Positions 51,236-61,507 are shown, counted from the stretch's first letter. The stretch: DNA of 64,000 nucleotides from Winogradskyella helgolandensis (GCF_013404085.1 NZ_JABFHO010000001.1:2119001-2183000); one strand, 5' to 3'. Notes: generated from the letters alone by a model not told the origin. Program-made: numbers and translations.

Positions 51236-52834
51236 ATGCCAACTGACCATATTCCGTTTAGAGATACCAATTATTTTTCGGATTTTATTTGTGATTATTT
51301 AGACCAGAAGCCTGATTTAAAGGAGTTTTATCATCGTTTTCCTAATCTTGAAAACTTTGAAGCACAACTAGAAGAAAAACGTTTGTCCGTATTAGAAGAT
51401 TCAAGAATTGTTTTAGTAAATACATTAAAGTCGCAATATAAAACTATTGAAGCATCGGAATTAACAACCGAAAATATAGAAAATCTAAATTCTGAGAACA
51501 CTTTCACAATAACCACAGGTCATCAATTAAATCTGTTTACAGGTCCACTTTATTTTTTGTACAAAATTGCGTCAACTATTAATCTAACTAAGCAATTAAA
51601 GGAAACGTACCCAAAGTATAATTTTGTGCCAATTTATTGGATGGCTTCAGAAGATCACGATTTTGAAGAAATCAATTATTTCAATTTTAGAGGTAAAAAA
51701 ATACAATGGAATTCAGTGCAAACTGGTGCCGTTGGACATTTTAATACCGAAGGTTTAGATGCTGTATTCGACGTAATTTCATCAGAATTTGGAGCAGGTA
51801 AAAATGCTGAGCAATTAAAAAGTTGGTTTAAAGAAACGTATCTAAATCATAATAATTTAGCTGATGCGACACGATATTTGGCCAATGAATTATTTGGTAA
51901 ACAAGGCTTAGTTGTTTTAGACGCTGATGACGCAGCGTTGAAGCGTTTGTTTATTCCACAAATGAAAAAAGAAGTATTGGAGCAAACGGCATTTAAAACT
52001 GTTTCAGAAACCAATAAAAAACTTGAAAATTTAAACTTGAAAATTCAGGTCAATCCAAGAGAATTAAATCTATTTTATATTAAAGGTGGTTTGCGAGAAC
52101 GCATTGTTGAAAGTGAAGGAGCTTATTCAGTTTTGGAAACGAACATCACATGGAGCAAGAGTGAACTATTGAAACACCTTGATGAATTCCCAGAACGATT
52201 TTCTCCTAACGTGATTATGCGACCATTATATCAAGAAGTGATTTTGCCTAACCTCTGTTACATTGGTGGAGGTGGAGAAATGATTTATTGGTTACAATTA
52301 AAATCTAATTTTGAAGCTCAGAATGTGACATTTCCAATGTTATTACTTCGAAATTCAGCTTTAATAAAATCTGAAAAGCAAAGTTTCAAACTTGAAAAAT
52401 TAAACATTTCAAACAAGGATTTATTTTTAGATAGACATTCTTTTATAAACAAGAAAGTTCGAAAAATTTCAAATATTGATATTGATTTTTCGGAGCAAAT
52501 ACAACATTTAGAGTCACAATTTAAAACACTTTTTGATTTAGCAGAACAAACCGATAAGTCTTTTGTTGGAGCTGTAAAAGCACAAGAAGTAAAACAAATA
52601 AAAGGATTAAAACACCTTGAAAAACGCTTGTTATTAGCACAAAAACACAAATTAGCAGACCAAATTGAACGTTGTACAGAATTACAAGAGCAATTGTTTC
52701 CTGGTCAAAGTTTGCAAGAACGAAATACTAATTTTTCGGAATTGTATTTAGAATATGGAAACCAATTAATTCCTGAACTATTGAAAACCTTAGAACCACT
52801 AAAAGGTGAATTTCTCATATTAAACTTAAAATAA
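51236..52834 (+). CDS. bshC: Bacillithiol biosynthesis cysteine-adding enzyme BshC
   Basis: A 532-residue enzyme that adds cysteine to glucosaminyl-malate, the last step of bacillithiol synthesis. It is recognised from HIPFRDTNYFSDFICDYL at the N-terminus, TTGHQLNLFTGPLYFLYKI, PIYWMASEDHDFEEINYF and the later coiled region FDLAEQTDKSFVGAV. The Rossmann-like core followed by coiled-coil is the BshC plan, and the length fits the family. No bshA/bshB in the window. The group II decarboxylase gene begins three bases after its stop, indicating co-transcription. Confidence 0.95.
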   Translation: MPTDHIPFRDTNYFSDFICDYLDQKPDLKEFYHRFPNLENFEAQLEEKRLSVLEDSRIVLVNTLKSQYKTIEASELTTENIENLNSENTFTITTGHQLNLFTGPLYFLYKIASTINLTKQLKETYPKYNFVPIYWMASEDHDFEEINYFNFRGKKIQWNSVQTGAVGHFNTEGLDAVFDVISSEFGAGKNAEQLKSWFKETYLNHNNLADATRYLANELFGKQGLVVLDADDAALKRLFIPQMKKEVLEQTAFKTVSETNKKLENLNLKIQVNPRELNLFYIKGGLRERIVESEGAYSVLETNITWSKSELLKHLDEFPERFSPNVIMRPLYQEVILPNLCYIGGGGEMIYWLQLKSNFEAQNVTFPMLLLRNSALIKSEKQSFKLEKLNISNKDLFLDRHSFINKKVRKISNIDIDFSEQIQHLESQFKTLFDLAEQTDKSFVGAVKAQEVKQIKGLKHLEKRLLLAQKHKLADQIERCTELQEQLFPGQSLQERNTNFSELYLEYGNQLIPELLKTLEPLKGEFLILNLK

Positions 52835-52837
52835 TTC

Positions 52838-54208
52838 ATGCATAAAATTGATATAGATCTTGTTGAAATGACCTTAGATGTTATGAAATACGTCATAGGA
52901 AGAGTTTCAGCAACAGAGCATCAAATAGGAAAACCAAAAAAATCCGAAGAATTAAAAGCAATTGTTGGTGAAACGGTGACAGCGAAAGGAGTAGGTGGTG
53001 AGTATGCATTTAACCTGTGGAAAGAGCATCTAGCAAATGCCAATGTTCCTGTAGATCATCCTCGTAATTTAGCTTTTGTGCCAGCATCTCCAACTAAAGC
53101 GGCTATTATGTTCGATTTAATTACGGCGGCATCAAGTATTCATGGAGCCTATTGGATGGAAGGTGCAGGAGGTATATTTTGTGAGAATGAAGCCATGGAG
53201 TGGATTGTGTCTTTAACAGGATTGCCTAAAGGAGCATTTGGAGTGTTTACAAGTGGAGGTACTGCAGCTAATTTATCAGCGATTGTTACAGCAAGAGAAC
53301 ATTGGCGGGAAAACCCAGAGTTTAAGCGCGAAAAAGGATTGATAATTACCTCTATTGGAGCACATTCATCTGTGAAAGCTATGGCAAAAGTGGCTGATGT
53401 GGATATTGTTATGGTCGATTCAGAAGAACATTTAACAGGAGACGCACTTAAAGAGACTATAGCTACTTTAACAGCGCACCAACGTAAATGTTTGTTTGCT
53501 GTTGTGGCGACAGGAGGTACAACTAATGCAGGTATTATAGATGATTTAGAAAGTATTGCAAACGTCTGTGATGAAGAAAATTTATGGTTTCATGTCGATG
53601 CCGCTTATGGTGGAGGAGCTTTAGTGGCTGATTCTGTTCGTCATTTATTTAATGGTATCGAAAAAGCCGATAGTATTACCATTGATCCACATAAATGGAT
53701 GTTTTCTCCTTACGATTGTGGTGCTGTAATATACAAGAATATGGAATTGGCAAAAAACGCCCATTCACAACAAGGTTCTTATCTCGAAATCTTTAAAGAT
53801 GAAGGCGCTCATGGATTTAATCCAACCGATTATCAAATTCAATTAACACGAAGAGTAAGAGGCTTGCCTTTATGGTTTTCATTAGCGACTCATGGCACAG
53901 ATCGTTATAAAGAAGCTGTAGAACGTGGTTTAGAATTAGCGCAAATTGCAGGGAAACTCATAGAAGCACATCCAGATTTAGAATTAGTTAGGGAGCCAAG
54001 TTTGTCTTGTGTTCTTTACAGAAGAAAAGGGTGGCAACCCGAAGATTATACGCATTGGACGTATGAAAATCATGAAAAAGGATTTGCTTTAGTTACTCCA
54101 ACCAAATGGAAAAATGGTGATACTTATGAAACGTGTTCACGTTTCTGTTTTATCAATCCAGATACAACGGAAAAGGATATTGCTATGATTTTGGAGACTA
54201 TGGAATAA
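52838..54208 (+). CDS. Group II PLP-dependent amino-acid decarboxylase
   Basis: A 456-residue fold-type-I PLP enzyme of the glutamate/tyrosine/diaminobutyrate decarboxylase group. Seen are FTSGGTAANLSAI (phosphate-binding), the ring-stacking HSSVKAMAKV region, FHVDAAYGG (Asp to the pyridine N) and the Schiff-base Lys286 in IDPHKWMF. Members of this group in Flavobacteriia decarboxylate aspartate, 2,4-diaminobutyrate or aromatic amino acids; substrate is not resolvable here. It starts three bases past bshC. Whether the coupling has metabolic meaning, such as supplying a thiol-pathway amine, is unknown. Confidence 0.9.
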   Translation: MHKIDIDLVEMTLDVMKYVIGRVSATEHQIGKPKKSEELKAIVGETVTAKGVGGEYAFNLWKEHLANANVPVDHPRNLAFVPASPTKAAIMFDLITAASSIHGAYWMEGAGGIFCENEAMEWIVSLTGLPKGAFGVFTSGGTAANLSAIVTAREHWRENPEFKREKGLIITSIGAHSSVKAMAKVADVDIVMVDSEEHLTGDALKETIATLTAHQRKCLFAVVATGGTTNAGIIDDLESIANVCDEENLWFHVDAAYGGGALVADSVRHLFNGIEKADSITIDPHKWMFSPYDCGAVIYKNMELAKNAHSQQGSYLEIFKDEGAHGFNPTDYQIQLTRRVRGLPLWFSLATHGTDRYKEAVERGLELAQIAGKLIEAHPDLELVREPSLSCVLYRRKGWQPEDYTHWTYENHEKGFALVTPTKWKNGDTYETCSRFCFINPDTTEKDIAMILETME

Positions 54209-54364
54209 GTACATTTAGAAATTGGATTATTAACTAAAAAATTATAGCAACACTTTTCTTATGATTATTATGGTTGGCACATTTCGAATTGAAAGGTAGG
54301 GAATTATAAGCTTAGAATAGGTAGGGTTTTTAGTGTTTTCAATTGTTTTATTTACGTTTTTTAA

Positions 54365-54419
54365 TCGAAAAAAAAGCTCTATTTGTCTGATGATTAGATG
54401 TTTTGTCGAAAAAAAAAGC
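54365..54419. repeat. Direct repeat TCGAAAAAAAAGC, 41 bases apart
   Basis: Two near-identical copies (the second with one more A) lie at 54365 and 54406 in the leader region of the giant T9SS protein. The spacing is close to four helical turns. They could be regulator sites; otherwise the 287-base gap holds no gene or known element. Confidence 0.35.
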
Positions 54420-54495
54420 AGTTTAACTCTTTAAAGTTTGAATTACATTTTAAACGCTTTTATTTACAGCGCTATTAATGAAAACTTTTTACTAA

Positions 54496-57400
54496 ATGAA
54501 TTTCTTTTCAATCAAGAAAAGCAAGATTTCTATTTTGTTTTTTGGACTCTCTATTTTTACAATTTTAGGTGTTTCACCTTATTTTTTTGGACCAGGACTT
54601 ACTCAACCGGAATCTGTAGGGACATTTTTAAATGGAAATTTTCCGGATGTGACAGCATCTGCGAACCCATATCAACCAGCCTTTCCAAACCTGACATTTA
54701 ATTCGCCTTTAACATTTACTACAGTTCCAAATAGTAATGTGTTGATTATTGGTCAGCAAAATGGTGAAATTTATTCATTTGAGAATGATAATGCGGTCAC
54801 AACAAAAAATCTCGTCGCAGATTTGTCTAACGAAGTTGGAGTTGTTTGGGATGGTGGATTTTTAGGTTTAGAAATTCATCCTGAATTTGGAACACCAGGT
54901 AAAAATTATATTTACACCTATTATACGTCTAAAGATGAAAATGGTAATAATTATCCAAATGCCTTTGTGAGTGGTTTTGGCTGCTATAAAGAGGATTATT
55001 GGGGTGGTTTTTCGTATTTAAGACGCTACGAATTAAATCCAATAACATTTACAGTTGTTCCAGGATCAGAACTAACTATGATTAAGATTAGAATGTTCAG
55101 TAGTAGCCATCGTGGTGGAGCCTTAGAGTTTGGTGATGATGGATTTTTATATCTAACAACGGGTGAGCAGTCTGCTTACACAAAATCACAAAATATTACA
55201 ACGAATTTAGATGGTGGTGTATTACGTTTGGATGTTGATCAAGACCCAACAAAAAGTCATAATCCTATTAGAACCTTAAATACAGGTCGTTTTAATGACG
55301 AAATATCTGGTGTTGGTTATGGTATTCCTAATGATAATCCATTTTTAAGTCCTTTGGGTGATAATTTTGAAGAATATTACACTATTGGGCATAGAAATCC
55401 ACATAGAATGAGTAAAGATGCATTAACAGGTACGATGTATATTGGAGAAGTTGGTGCTGGTACACATGAAGAAGTTAACATTCTTAGTAAAGGTAAAAAT
55501 TACGGATGGCCTATTTATGAAGGGAATGTGGCAGGACCAGGTGTAAATTGTGGAGCGCCAGATGATGGCATGTATAATAATATGGCTCATGAAGGTCCTT
55601 TAGTGGCCTTTCCTCGTGCTGAAGCTAATGCCTTAATGGGTGGGTTTGTCTATAGAGGAACCGCTATGCCAGAATATTATGGTAAATATATATGTGCAGA
55701 TTACGGAACGGGTGAAGAAATTTGGGTTGTTGATATAAGTACAGGAACTTATGAACTTATAACAGCATTTTCACCTACAAACATCATCTCTTTTGGTGAG
55801 GATAATCAGGGAGAACTTTACTTGTTAAGTCAAGGTAATAATGTTTCACTTTACAAGATGACCCAAGTCAACGGCTCTCCACTTGATAATGTCCCTGAAT
55901 TACTTTCAGAGACAGGTGCATTTCAAGATTTAGCAACCTTAACTCCAAATTCTGGGGTGCTACCATATGAGTTAGTAGAATCATTTTGGTCAGATGGTGC
56001 TGAGAAAAAACGATGGATGGTAATTCCAAATGATGGAACACATGATACTCCAGACGAAAAAATTAGTTTTTCTGAAGATGGAGATTGGGAATTTCCTGTC
56101 GGTTCCGTTCTTATAAAACATTTTGAATTGCCTATAGATGATTCAAATCCTAATATAACAAAACGATTAGAAACGCGTTTTTCGATTAAGGCGAGTACAG
56201 GTGATTTTTATTTTTTAACGTATAAATGGAACACTAATCAAACGGATGCCGTTTTATTAGAGTCTGGTTTAGATGAAAATATTGAAATCACTACAACTAG
56301 CGGAACACCAAGATATCAAACATGGACTTATCCAAGTACTCAAGATTGTATCGCTTGTCATAATCCTGCGACAAATGGTTCAATAGGTCCTAGGACTAGA
56401 TTTTTAAATTCAAATATTACGTACCCACAAACGTCAGTTAATGCCAATCAATTGGTGACTCTAAGTCATTTAGGTATTTTAGATGAAACCATTGATGACA
56501 ACACAGTGTTAGGATATCAAACACATAAGGCAATAGATGATCCTATTGCTAGTTTAGATGAAAGGGCAAGATCTTATTTAGATAACAACTGTGCTTATTG
56601 TCATAGACCTGGAGGAACAGGAGAAAGAGCTCAATTTGATTTAAGATTATCTAACTCTTTAGTCGATACAGGCCTCATGTATGCAGGAACCAATGAGCCT
56701 GTTGACGGTTTAAATAGAATAGTTATCGCTGGAGATGCAGAAAACTCCATTCTTTTTCATAGAATTGAAAGTGTTGATCAAACGGTAGCAATGCCTCCTG
56801 TGGCTAAAAATGAAGTAGATCAGGCAGGAGTAGATCTTATTGAAGCATGGATTGACCAACTTGACCCTAATTATGAGGATCCTACAATTGATGCTTGTAC
56901 TTATACTATTACTAATGTAGGAAGTGGATTGGTTATGGATATCGCTGGTTTGTCTCAAGCGAATGGTGCGAATGTCCAACAATGGACTTTTATAGCCGGT
57001 GGAAATCAATTAAATCAACAGTTCATGGTTGAGCCTAATGGAAACGGTTATTATACCATTAAAGCAGTTCACAGTGATAAAAATTTAGACGTACAAGGTG
57101 CAGGTCAAGCTTCAGGAACCAATGTGATACAATATCAAGGGAATGGTACAGATGCCCAATTATATTCATTCGAGTTCCTAGGAAATAATCAGTATGCCAT
57201 AAAAAGTAAAACAAACAACCTTTATTTGGGTATAGAAAATAGTTCACTTAACAATGGTGGTAGTATTAAAACCTATGTAGATGATGGTTCTGATTTTTTT
57301 AAATGGACATTTACAGCGTTCGAAGTTCCTGTAACAGGAGTGTCTCTATTAGAAGAGTCGGCAATAGTTTCTACAGGAGAAAATATTGCTTTAACAGCTT

Positions 57401-59625
57401 CCGTATTGCCGATTAATGCTTGTGACCAAAATATACTATGGTCTTCTAGTGATGAAGCAATTGCTTTAGTTGATACTACAGGAAATGTAACAGGAGTAGC
57501 TGAAGGGATTGCTACTATTACAGCAACTACGGTGGATGGTGGTTTCACAGATTCTACACTTATAGAAGTTTATGATAATGTTGCGATTAGCACCTCTATT
57601 TACACTATTACCAATGTGGGAAGTAGTTTAGTAATGGATATTGCTAATCAATCTCAAACTAATTTTACTGATGTTATCCAAGAGCCAGGTACGTTAAGTA
57701 ATAATCAGAAATTTATAGTTACACCTGATGGAAATGGTTATTATACGATAAAAGCAGTTCATAGTAATAAAAATATAGATGTACAAGGTGGTGGTCAAAT
57801 TTCCGGTACCAATTTGATACAATATAATGATAATGGAACTAATGCCCAATTGTTTTCGTTAATATATCTTGGAAATGACATGTATGCTATACAGAGTAAA
57901 GTGAACAATCTTTATGCTGGGATAGAGAATAATTCTTTAGCTAATGGAGCTAGTGTTAAGGTGTATCCTAATGATGGCTCTGATTTTTTTAAATGGGAAT
58001 TTACAGATTTAAGTGTAACCTATACATTTGATGATAATATTGGTTGGTCACCAAACGATCCAAATGGTATCTCCAATTTATATGATGAGATTATAGTTGA
58101 GGCAGGCAATGCTGTAATATCATCTAATACGACATGTGATATACTAACGGTTAGTCCTGGAGCTTCACTTACTATAAATAATGGAGCAACATTAACAACT
58201 AGTGAAACAACTTTAAAGTCAACTTCACAATCGTACTCTAGCTTAATTGTTGATGGTACAATTGAAGGAACCGTAAAATATGAGCGTTATGTTAATGCTA
58301 ACTCAGGTGGGAATGATCTTATTTCACCACCGCTTTCAGGAGAGACTTGGGAAAACTTTTTGCTATCTGATGATAATGCAACTGATATATTAAATGACGG
58401 AAATAACAATCCAAGAACATATTTATTTGGACCTTTTGATAAAACTTCAGATAGTTACTTAACGTATACAGATGCTGTTTCAGCGACTTTAAATAGTGGT
58501 GTAGGATACAGAGCAGGTACGGTTTCTGGTACTAATTTAACTTTTACAGGTACTGTCCCAACAGCAGCAGTCACAGTAGATATCAGAAATACAGGGGCAA
58601 CTTATGCAGATTGGAATTTAGTTGGAAATCCGTACCCATCTTATTTAGATATGGAATTATTTTTAAGTCATGTTTTAGATAATGGAATAAATCCTGCTAC
58701 TACGAATTTAAGTATCTTAGAAAATGTCTCTGGTATATATGGATATGATGGAGATGCATCTGATGGTTGGTCTGTTATTACACTAGCTAATGCTTCAGAA
58801 AAATTAATGGCGCCAGGACAAGGGTTCTTTGTTGCTGCCAACGCAGCGTATCAAGATGCTTATGATATTACTTTTGACCCTTCAATGCGAGTCATAGGTA
58901 ACGATGATGATTTTATAGCTGGTCGTAGTTCAGAAGTATTAACGTTTTTAAAGTTGAATGCTAGTACAGATGCGAACAGTTATGGTACGGAGTTTTATTT
59001 TAATACAAATGCGAGTCGAGGTGTAGATCTTGGATATGATGGTAAAATTTTAGGTAATATCGCGCCGAATTTTGCAATCTACTCTCATTTAGTAGAAGAT
59101 AATACAGGGCTTCCTATGGCTTTACAAGCTTTAAATCCAACAGATTTAGAAAATACAATTATTCCATTAGGAGTTAATGCCAATCAAGGGGAACAACTTA
59201 CATTTAGTATAAGTGAAACTACGTTACCAACTGAAGTAGAGGTTTATTTAGAAGACAATGTTACCAATACTGTTACGTTACTGAATTCAGGAGATTATAC
59301 ACTTACACCAAACACAGATTTAAATGGTACAGGTCGTTTCTATCTTCGTTTCTCATCAACTGTATTATCAGTAGAAGACAATGATTTCGATACATTACAA
59401 ATTTATACCACAACGAATCCAAAAACATTAGTTGTTAAAGGTGTGCTTAATGATGCCACAAAAGTTAATCTATACGATATTCATGGTCGTATAGTGTTAA
59501 ATCAACCTATCAATCACCTAGACATAATTAACACAATTGATGTTTCAAGGATTGGGACTGGAGTCTATTTTGTTAAAGTATTTAATGCTAGTCAAGTTAA
59601 AACACAAAAGCTTATTATTAGATAG
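54496..59625 (+). CDS. Giant secreted protein: PQQ-type dehydrogenase, two CxxCH motifs, ricin-type lectins, T9SS tag
   Basis: A 1709-residue mosaic protein with an N-terminal membrane signal (SILFFGLSIFTILGVSPYF). Order: sugar/sorbosone dehydrogenase-type propeller at about 60-440 (GFLGLEIHPEF, TIGHRNPHRMS, GEVGAGTHEEVN); a heme-type region with CIACH (618-622) and CAYCH (699-703); ricin-type trefoil at 801-940; an Ig-like BIG2 module (SVLPINACDQNILWSSSDE); a second ricin-type trefoil at 1036-1175; a further beta-rich region; and a T9SS type A signal at about 1630-1709 (KVNLYDIHGRIVLNQ, QKLIIR). The ricin modules would anchor it to carbohydrate. A strong terminator follows. Cytochrome c assembly onto CxxCH is inferred. 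Confidence 0.88.
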   Translation: MNFFSIKKSKISILFFGLSIFTILGVSPYFFGPGLTQPESVGTFLNGNFPDVTASANPYQPAFPNLTFNSPLTFTTVPNSNVLIIGQQNGEIYSFENDNAVTTKNLVADLSNEVGVVWDGGFLGLEIHPEFGTPGKNYIYTYYTSKDENGNNYPNAFVSGFGCYKEDYWGGFSYLRRYELNPITFTVVPGSELTMIKIRMFSSSHRGGALEFGDDGFLYLTTGEQSAYTKSQNITTNLDGGVLRLDVDQDPTKSHNPIRTLNTGRFNDEISGVGYGIPNDNPFLSPLGDNFEEYYTIGHRNPHRMSKDALTGTMYIGEVGAGTHEEVNILSKGKNYGWPIYEGNVAGPGVNCGAPDDGMYNNMAHEGPLVAFPRAEANALMGGFVYRGTAMPEYYGKYICADYGTGEEIWVVDISTGTYELITAFSPTNIISFGEDNQGELYLLSQGNNVSLYKMTQVNGSPLDNVPELLSETGAFQDLATLTPNSGVLPYELVESFWSDGAEKKRWMVIPNDGTHDTPDEKISFSEDGDWEFPVGSVLIKHFELPIDDSNPNITKRLETRFSIKASTGDFYFLTYKWNTNQTDAVLLESGLDENIEITTTSGTPRYQTWTYPSTQDCIACHNPATNGSIGPRTRFLNSNITYPQTSVNANQLVTLSHLGILDETIDDNTVLGYQTHKAIDDPIASLDERARSYLDNNCAYCHRPGGTGERAQFDLRLSNSLVDTGLMYAGTNEPVDGLNRIVIAGDAENSILFHRIESVDQTVAMPPVAKNEVDQAGVDLIEAWIDQLDPNYEDPTIDACTYTITNVGSGLVMDIAGLSQANGANVQQWTFIAGGNQLNQQFMVEPNGNGYYTIKAVHSDKNLDVQGAGQASGTNVIQYQGNGTDAQLYSFEFLGNNQYAIKSKTNNLYLGIENSSLNNGGSIKTYVDDGSDFFKWTFTAFEVPVTGVSLLEESAIVSTGENIALTASVLPINACDQNILWSSSDEAIALVDTTGNVTGVAEGIATITATTVDGGFTDSTLIEVYDNVAISTSIYTITNVGSSLVMDIANQSQTNFTDVIQEPGTLSNNQKFIVTPDGNGYYTIKAVHSNKNIDVQGGGQISGTNLIQYNDNGTNAQLFSLIYLGNDMYAIQSKVNNLYAGIENNSLANGASVKVYPNDGSDFFKWEFTDLSVTYTFDDNIGWSPNDPNGISNLYDEIIVEAGNAVISSNTTCDILTVSPGASLTINNGATLTTSETTLKSTSQSYSSLIVDGTIEGTVKYERYVNANSGGNDLISPPLSGETWENFLLSDDNATDILNDGNNNPRTYLFGPFDKTSDSYLTYTDAVSATLNSGVGYRAGTVSGTNLTFTGTVPTAAVTVDIRNTGATYADWNLVGNPYPSYLDMELFLSHVLDNGINPATTNLSILENVSGIYGYDGDASDGWSVITLANASEKLMAPGQGFFVAANAAYQDAYDITFDPSMRVIGNDDDFIAGRSSEVLTFLKLNASTDANSYGTEFYFNTNASRGVDLGYDGKILGNIAPNFAIYSHLVEDNTGLPMALQALNPTDLENTIIPLGVNANQGEQLTFSISETTLPTEVEVYLEDNVTNTVTLLNSGDYTLTPNTDLNGTGRFYLRFSSTVLSVEDNDFDTLQIYTTTNPKTLVVKGVLNDATKVNLYDIHGRIVLNQPINHLDIINTIDVSRIGTGVYFVKVFNASQVKTQKLIIR

Positions 59626-59648
59626 ATTATAATAAATTGATAATAACT

Positions 59649-59681
59649 AAAAAGCTGTCTTTATTAAAAGGGCAGCTTTTT
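59649..59681 (+). terminator. Terminator of the giant T9SS gene
   Basis: An 11-bp stem with one G-T wobble (AAAAAGCTGTC / GGCAGCTTTTT), an 11-base loop and a tract of nine Ts, 23 bases after the stop. Confidence 0.9.
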
Positions 59682-59776
59682 TTTTGATAGCGCGATTGAA
59701 TGTTATTGATTCAACTAAATCAAAACAAAATATATTCTGAGTAAAGAAAATTAATTCAAAAAATCGTAAATCATAA

Positions 59777-59806
59777 ATTGTAATTCGTAAAACCTTACTA
59801 TTTTTG
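59777..59806 (+). promoter_or_regulatory. Promoter of guaA
   Basis: ATTG (59777-59780), an 18-base spacer and TATTTTTG (59799-59806, an exact TAnnTTTG). It ends three bases before the ATG at 59810, so guaA should have a leaderless or nearly leaderless transcript. A TTG at 59804 lies in the element and is rejected as start. Confidence 0.6.
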
Positions 59807-59809
59807 CGC

Positions 59810-61345
59810 ATGCAACACAACAAAGTCCTAATATTAGATTTCGGATCGCAATACACACAGCTTATTGCGCGCAGAGTTAGAGAGTTAAATATCTATTGCG
59901 AGATACATCCATTCAATAAAATTCCTTCAGATTCAGAAAGCTTTAAAGCTGTTATTTTATCTGGTAGTCCAAATTCAGTAAGAGGAGAAGCAGTGCTTCA
60001 TCCCAACTTAGAAGGCATCAGAGGAAAAAAGCCAATGCTAGCCGTTTGTTATGGCGCCCAGTACTTGGCCCATTTTTCAGGTGGTGAAGTAGCGGAATCC
60101 AATACAAGAGAATACGGAAGAGCAAATTTAAGTTTTGTAAAACCAGATGAGGATTTTTTCGAAAACATACATGAAGGCAGCCAAGTTTGGATGAGCCATA
60201 GTGATACCATTAAACAATTACCTGCAGATGGAGTGCTTTTAGCGAGTACAACTGATGTAGAAAATGCAGCTTATAAAATTGAAGGAGAGCAAACGTACGC
60301 TATTCAATTTCACCCTGAAGTTTATCATACTACAGATGGTCATCAGCTTTTAAGTAACTTTTTAATTAAAATTGCTGAGGTAGAGCAAGATTGGACACCA
60401 CAATCTTTTGTTGAAGAAACCGTTGATAGTCTTAAGGCTCAATTAGGAAATGATAAAGTAGTACTTGGATTATCTGGAGGAGTAGATTCTTCAGTTGCTG
60501 CTATGTTATTACATAAAGCTATTGGAAAAAACCTCTATTGCATTTTTGTAAATAACGGTTTATTACGAAAAAATGAGTTCGAAGACGTATTACATCAATA
60601 CGAAGGTATGGGGCTTAATGTAAAAGGAGTAGATGCTTCGGCACGCTTTTTGGATGCTTTAAAAGGGTTGAGTGATCCTGAGCTTAAAAGAAAAGCCATT
60701 GGCTCAGCATTTATTGATGTTTTTGATATTGAAGCAAATTTAATTCAAGATGTAAAATGGTTGGCTCAAGGTACTATTTATCCTGATGTGATAGAAAGTG
60801 TTTCAGCAACTGGCGGACCAAGTGCAACGATAAAAAGTCATCATAATGTTGGTGGATTGCCAGATTATATGCAGTTGAAAGTTGTAGAGCCACTGAGAGC
60901 ATTGTTTAAGGATGAAGTAAGACGTGTTGGAGCTTCCATGAATATGGATAAACAGTTGCTAGGTCGTCATCCGTTTCCTGGTCCAGGATTGGCAATTCGG
61001 ATTCTTGGAGATCTAACTGCTGAAAAAGTGCGTATATTACAAGAGGTTGATGCTATTTTTATTAATAATCTGCGTTCTTGGAATTTGTATGATAAAGTAT
61101 GGCAAGCCGGAGCGATGTTATTACCTGTCAATAGTGTTGGAGTGATGGGAGACGAACGTACTTATGAAAAATGTGTAGCTTTAAGAGCAGTGGAAAGTAC
61201 GGACGGAATGACAGCTGATTGGGTAAATTTACCGTATGAGTTTTTGCAAAAAACATCAAACGAAATTATAAATAAAGTAAAAGGGGTAAATAGAGTTGTA
61301 TATGATATCAGCTCAAAACCACCAGCTACTATTGAGTGGGAGTAA
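59810..61345 (+). CDS. guaA: GMP synthase (glutamine-hydrolysing)
   Basis: A 511-residue enzyme converting XMP to GMP with glutamine and ATP. The class I amidotransferase domain holds the Cys nucleophile in [10 protein letters not shown] and the His/Glu pair in QFHPEVYHT. The ATP-pyrophosphatase domain has the P-loop [11 protein letters not shown]. The C-terminal dimerisation domain ends in the family's invariant PPATIEWE. Length and motifs match the single-chain bacterial enzyme. It is followed after 162 bases by the LysM protein gene, an arrangement common in flavobacteria, though transcripts may be separate. Confidence 0.98.
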   Translation: MQHNKVLILDFGSQYTQLIARRVRELNIYCEIHPFNKIPSDSESFKAVILSGSPNSVRGEAVLHPNLEGIRGKKPMLAVCYGAQYLAHFSGGEVAESNTREYGRANLSFVKPDEDFFENIHEGSQVWMSHSDTIKQLPADGVLLASTTDVENAAYKIEGEQTYAIQFHPEVYHTTDGHQLLSNFLIKIAEVEQDWTPQSFVEETVDSLKAQLGNDKVVLGLSGGVDSSVAAMLLHKAIGKNLYCIFVNNGLLRKNEFEDVLHQYEGMGLNVKGVDASARFLDALKGLSDPELKRKAIGSAFIDVFDIEANLIQDVKWLAQGTIYPDVIESVSATGGPSATIKSHHNVGGLPDYMQLKVVEPLRALFKDEVRRVGASMNMDKQLLGRHPFPGPGLAIRILGDLTAEKVRILQEVDAIFINNLRSWNLYDKVWQAGAMLLPVNSVGVMGDERTYEKCVALRAVESTDGMTADWVNLPYEFLQKTSNEIINKVKGVNRVVYDISSKPPATIEWE

Positions 61346-61389
61346 AAATTTTACAGTATTCAATCTTAGTTCGTAGTAAAATATAAAAA

Positions 61390-61495
61390 GTGAATTCGGT
61401 CGCTGAGTTTAGTCAAATTGACATTTCAGCAAAAAAGGATTCAGTTATAAGTCTCAGATTGTGTTGAACTTGTTTCAGCATCATTATAAAAAAGT
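61390..61495. repeat. Degenerate dispersed repeat between guaA and the LysM gene
   Basis: The stretch reads like a decayed flavobacterial dispersed repeat: TTCGGTCGCTGAGTTTAGTC, then TTGAACTTGTTTCAGCATC, whose complement resembles the usual ATGCTGAAACAAGTTCA element. It carries no frame. Assignment is by resemblance to remembered elements, so confidence is modest. Confidence 0.45.
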
Positions 61496-61507
61496 AATAT
61501 AGAATAC

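Noticed and set aside
56896-58011. Possible tandem repeat array or CRISPR-like element
   Set aside because: The repeats are two long in-frame protein modules with separate substitutions; no short direct repeats with unique spacers exist anywhere in the window.
59804-59809. A TTG start for guaA
   Set aside because: It is part of the -7 element; ATG at 59810 is the normal start.
59626-59809. A purine riboswitch before guaA
   Set aside because: The predicted transcript starts at the ATG, leaving no leader; the only structure is the terminator of the preceding gene.
61346-61507. A small gene between guaA and the LysM gene
   Set aside because: Stops in all frames; the sequence looks like a decayed dispersed repeat.
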